Of a stretch of 64,000 nt of DNA, positions 60,401 to 64,000 are shown one piece after another; within the stretch, counting starts at the first letter, position 1, and the number at the start of each line of letters is the position of its first letter. Source of the stretch: Setophaga petechia (lineage: Eukaryota > Chordata > Aves > Passeriformes > Parulidae). The stretch spans positions 868,001-932,000 of the forward strand of contig JANCRA010000040.1 of assembly GCA_024362935.1 (NCBI GenBank), written 5' to 3'. Both the position numbers and the translations under genes were made by a program. A model generated the notes under the pieces. It saw only the letters and a list, made by a program, of their open reading frames with translations, searched no databases and was not told the DNA's origin.

Positions 60401-63400
60401 CAAAAAAGATATTTCTTATATCCTTTTCCCCCTGTGCCTGATATTGTCTTAGGTGTTTTAACAAAGCAGGCTTCTCCTCTGCTCAGAGCAGCTTTTTAGA
60501 AATTTGTATTCTTCATGTTTTCTGTTCAGATGAAAGTTGTAACTTTATCCAAACTTAAAGGGTCTAGTCAAGATGTACTAACCTCAGGTGTGAACCACCC
60601 TGTACAGTTCCATGTTCCCTGGAAATTTTTTTTATCGTATGGCATGTAAAAAGCTTAAATATGATCATTCACAGTCCTAGCAATTAAAACAGAAAAGAGA
60701 TGTCTGAGATAAACACAAGTGAAGATAAGGAAACACCTAGTTGATTTATATTAGTTTATTGGTTTGGGACTCCTGTACCTTGTCAGTGCCCAGGTTTTAG
60801 CACATCCCTGAGCCTGTCTTCTAAACTGGGTATTTATTTCCTGTTCCTCAAGCTCAACTAAAGAACCTCAGACTGGACAAGCCAAAATTGCCATTAGCAT
60901 TTTAGCAAGTCTACTTTTGTAAGGGATAAATATTAATTTAAAAGTGCATATTAGTGGAGCTAAGAAAATACTTACTTTGCCTAATTTTGCTTAACAGGTC
61001 TTACCCTGACCAACGGCTTAATCCAGTGACATTTTACATGAATCACTCCCCCAACATCAGACCCATCATTCTTGCTCCTGCTGTTGTATTTCAGCCCCCT
61101 CCCTCCACCTGTTCTGGGAGGTTCCACCCATTGGAGTTTGTTTCCCAATGCTGGTGCTGTACCCTCTGGGAAACCTTTCTTCTCTCTAACCCCTTCCATC
61201 ACACTGATTCCTGTTTAAAAGTGTTCCTTTAAAGCTTTCCTGTGCAATTTGGCTTCTGATTAATATTAAGCACCATTTCTGTTCTTTGTATTTCTCCATC
61301 ATTTGCAGGTAGTCTGTGTAATACATTCCCGGCACTTTTGATTCTTTTGAAATCCAACTTTTTGTTCCTTCATCTCCATCTCGGTCTTTGTATATTATTT
61401 TCCTTGTCTACCAGCAAAAGTGCCTTTGTTTCCCACTCATTTCTCACCTCTGTCCTATTAAATTCTGTATTTTCACATCATCCACAGAGTTATCAGAAGT
61501 AAAAAAGAAATTATTTTTCTAGATGAACATTTTTTCTAAGTCCTACACTGGTTGCTTCCTGTGCTTGTTGTTTTCTAGCCTTCGGAAACTGCATAAGCAG
61601 GAAAAAAATCACTCAAAGTGGGAAAAAATAGGCTTTTTTGACCAGAATTGATGGTGCACAGTAAAGAGGAAGGAAGTAACCTCATTGCTTGCTATTCTGG
61701 AGTGAGAAGCTTCATTAATCCTCAAAAAGTCACGTCCCATAAGTCTGCAAAGGTTTTTGAATTAGTTGAAGTTATTTCATTAGACAAATGAGCAACTTCA
61801 GGAACTCTAATCATTGTTAGTCCACATCATGATATGAAACAGGAAATTGGAGCGCCCTATGCCTTCAGAAGTTGAAGTGAAAAGTTACACACAGATCATA
61901 CATTATTCATAGAATATAAAATACACATTACTAGAACAAGAGAAAGCTATTTTCTTTGGAACAGTAAAATAAGGCTGCCTGAAAAATATGCAGTGGTATG
62001 TCACTTGGGTAGACCCCCGAGTTAAACAGCATTCCCTACCTGTCAAGATCCGTGTTTCACTCGCTTGTTGCTGGAATAAGCAAGGATTTGTTTTCAGTAA
62101 AGACTTCTAAGTCATCCACTGTAGCACAATTTGCTTAATTTTGTATTCATGTCCTGTAATTACTGAAGTAAAAAGAGATGGCAAAATAAAAATTAAAATT
62201 AAACCTCAGAAAAATAAAATATTATATGAGGACAAAGCCTTCAGAGAACAGAATCGAGGTACATTTCAAATCAGATCTATTACTTTGACATTCACATTAG
62301 GGTAGAAAAGTTTAAATTAAGATGTTCTTGAGTATATCTTGGATTTTTGGCTAATATGTCTCTGAAGACCCCAATGCTGTACATCTAGGGCATTGAAATT
62401 CATACCATGAGCCATTAAGGTAAGGTGAGATTCATCGGAATTAACTTCATTAAATTAGGCACCTAGCTGAAATCAAACCTTTAGTTTCTTTCTGTAGTCA
62501 AGGGGAAAAGAGGGGCATTGCCAAAGAAAAGTTCCTCTCCCCATATTGTATTTGCTGTCCCAGGAAGGGATGAGCAGCTCTTCAAATATGCCTCTGGCAT
62601 ATAGACTATGTCTGGATTTAAATGTCTAGCTCATATTTAGTGGTAAGTTTGCACAGACTGAAGCAAAATAAGCTGAATCCATCCCAAAGGCGTGACAGAA
62701 ATAATAGGTTAGGTAAAGTCCAGTCCAGTATCTCTACTGTTTTGCTCAGCGAAGGTAGGCAAGTAATTTCTTATAATTATGTTTCTTTTCCTGCTTCCTT
62801 CTTTCATTTAACTAAACTAATAGCTAATACAACAGGGTTCCTAGCTTCTGTCTGTGTTGTCTAGACACTGTTAATAATAATAGTGCTATAATATTGGTGT
62901 TTTTAAAAGTCCTGATAAGGCAGGACATCAGGAATAATGTGTTGCTCAGCCATTTGCATACATAGTATTTTATTTGGTGGTGCAACATGCAGTTGCCACA
63001 CTAGCTTTTGTTTCTTCATTATTGTGCAGGTTTTTATGACCAAATGCAATATTTAAATATGTCTGTACAATGCATGAGGAAAGTCAGAAAGAGCTGCACA
63101 TGTCTCAGTGAGACAGAAACTAAATGTTAAAACCTTGATATTTTGCCATAGGTCACAAATACTAAACCAAATACTGAAACTAAACAATGAAAAATCCAGA
63201 AAAAACATGACAATGGGCTTGCACAGCCTCATACCATTACTTTCAGCAATACATTTGTCCTGAGTCCTGCTCTTGAGCAACAACAGTTAATGGAAGTCCT
63301 GTGTCTCTTTTAGTGGAATTATATGAATAATGCAACATGATGTTCATTTGCTTTTTTTCATCCCACCATTCTTCCACTAAGCCAGCTGCCAGCTTTAACT

Positions 63401-64000
63401 GTCATTTCCAAGGACCTGAGGATCAGGTGGGATTATATACTCAGGCTTTCCCGATTAATAACTGTGTGAATCAATAAGGGTTAAGCCATTTAGCATAATA
63501 CACCTATGAAATACTAAGTTCCCAAGCTCAATTTTTCAGTTCCTATTTCTTATGCATCTTGATAGAGATGTGTTTGTTAAAACAGAATAAACTATCATGG
63601 CTGGGGAGTAGATACATTTCTTGTGTTATGCTGAGTACTTCCTTCTCGCTCTGACAAAATACATATACCCTTCAGGAATTAGACACTTTTGAAAGTGTTA
63701 TTTACAAGACTTTGTTTTTCAATAATACCATTAGAGTTTTGAAGGTTGTTATGAAGAGTGTGATTTATTAACAAAGAATTAGGTGCTACACTTATCATTT
63801 TTTCAGTCAGTGAAATTTTCTTTGGATCTTTTCAGCACCAAGTTGAGCTGCATATTTTAAGATTAAAAATAAATCAGAAAGCAGTAACTTTGAAACAGGA
63901 AGCAGTTCTTCACTCCACAGGTATCTGGAGAATGGAAATCTGTCTTCTCCTACTTGTCTGATGCTGATGCTGGTCCTAGCTCTGTGCTTACACCTAAACA
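51406..64000. other. Unannotated AT-rich stretch to window end
   Basis: No gene or named transposon recognised. GC-richer patches occur near 55290-55470, 57180-57510 and 59700-60110. The second gives long frames on both strands (57203-57508 plus, 101 residues; 57424-57167 minus, 85 residues), which points to composition rather than coding. Other frames (52593-52928 minus, 53606-53896 minus, 60954-61232 plus) show no domain. A perfect 10-mer tandem duplication, AATTCCATAG twice, lies at 54611-54630. Confidence 0.5.

Overview
This window looks like AT-rich, non-coding nuclear DNA from a bird, most likely a passerine. Two kinds of retroposon support that. There are four CR1 LINE fragments, two of them about 0.8-1.1 kb long. 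There are also two copies of a short tRNA-Ile-headed SINE with a CR1-type 3' tail (minus strand near 3.1-3.25 kb, plus strand near 51.26-51.41 kb). That architecture matches the passerine TguSINE1 family. A solo LTR of about 1.25 kb (27580-28833) is the youngest-looking and most GC/CpG-rich element.

I found no protein-coding gene, rRNA, functional tRNA, CRISPR array or bacterial feature. The longest open frames (20192-20656, 12234-11779, 37791-37348, 19187-18750 region, 50460-50882, 22408-21989) all open on GTG or TTG rather than ATG. None resembles a protein family I recognise, and the 37348-37791 frame is partly a decayed CR1 reverse transcriptase. The window is best read as a gene desert or a very long intron.

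Layout: 0-9.5 kb holds a CR1 tail fragment, a minus-strand SINE, an A-rich tract, a decayed old retroposon tail, a 1.1 kb minus-strand CR1 and two simple repeats. At 10.2-15.6 kb two diverged direct copies of an unassigned sequence of about 320 bp lie about 5.09 kb apart, with a plus-strand CR1 3' end between them. From 15.6 to 27.6 kb almost no recognisable element is seen. The solo LTR follows. The rest contains a T/G-rich tract, a minus-strand CR1 (36855-37650), a long uninterrupted CTTT microsatellite (42394-42458), the plus-strand SINE and several short perfect inverted repeats.

The elements are related mechanistically rather than as a pathway. The SINE tail copies the CR1 3' end, so it was probably mobilised in trans by CR1 reverse transcriptase; the CR1 copies here are dead. 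I see no convincing new biological system. The least explained signal is the 5.09-kb-spaced direct repeat pair.
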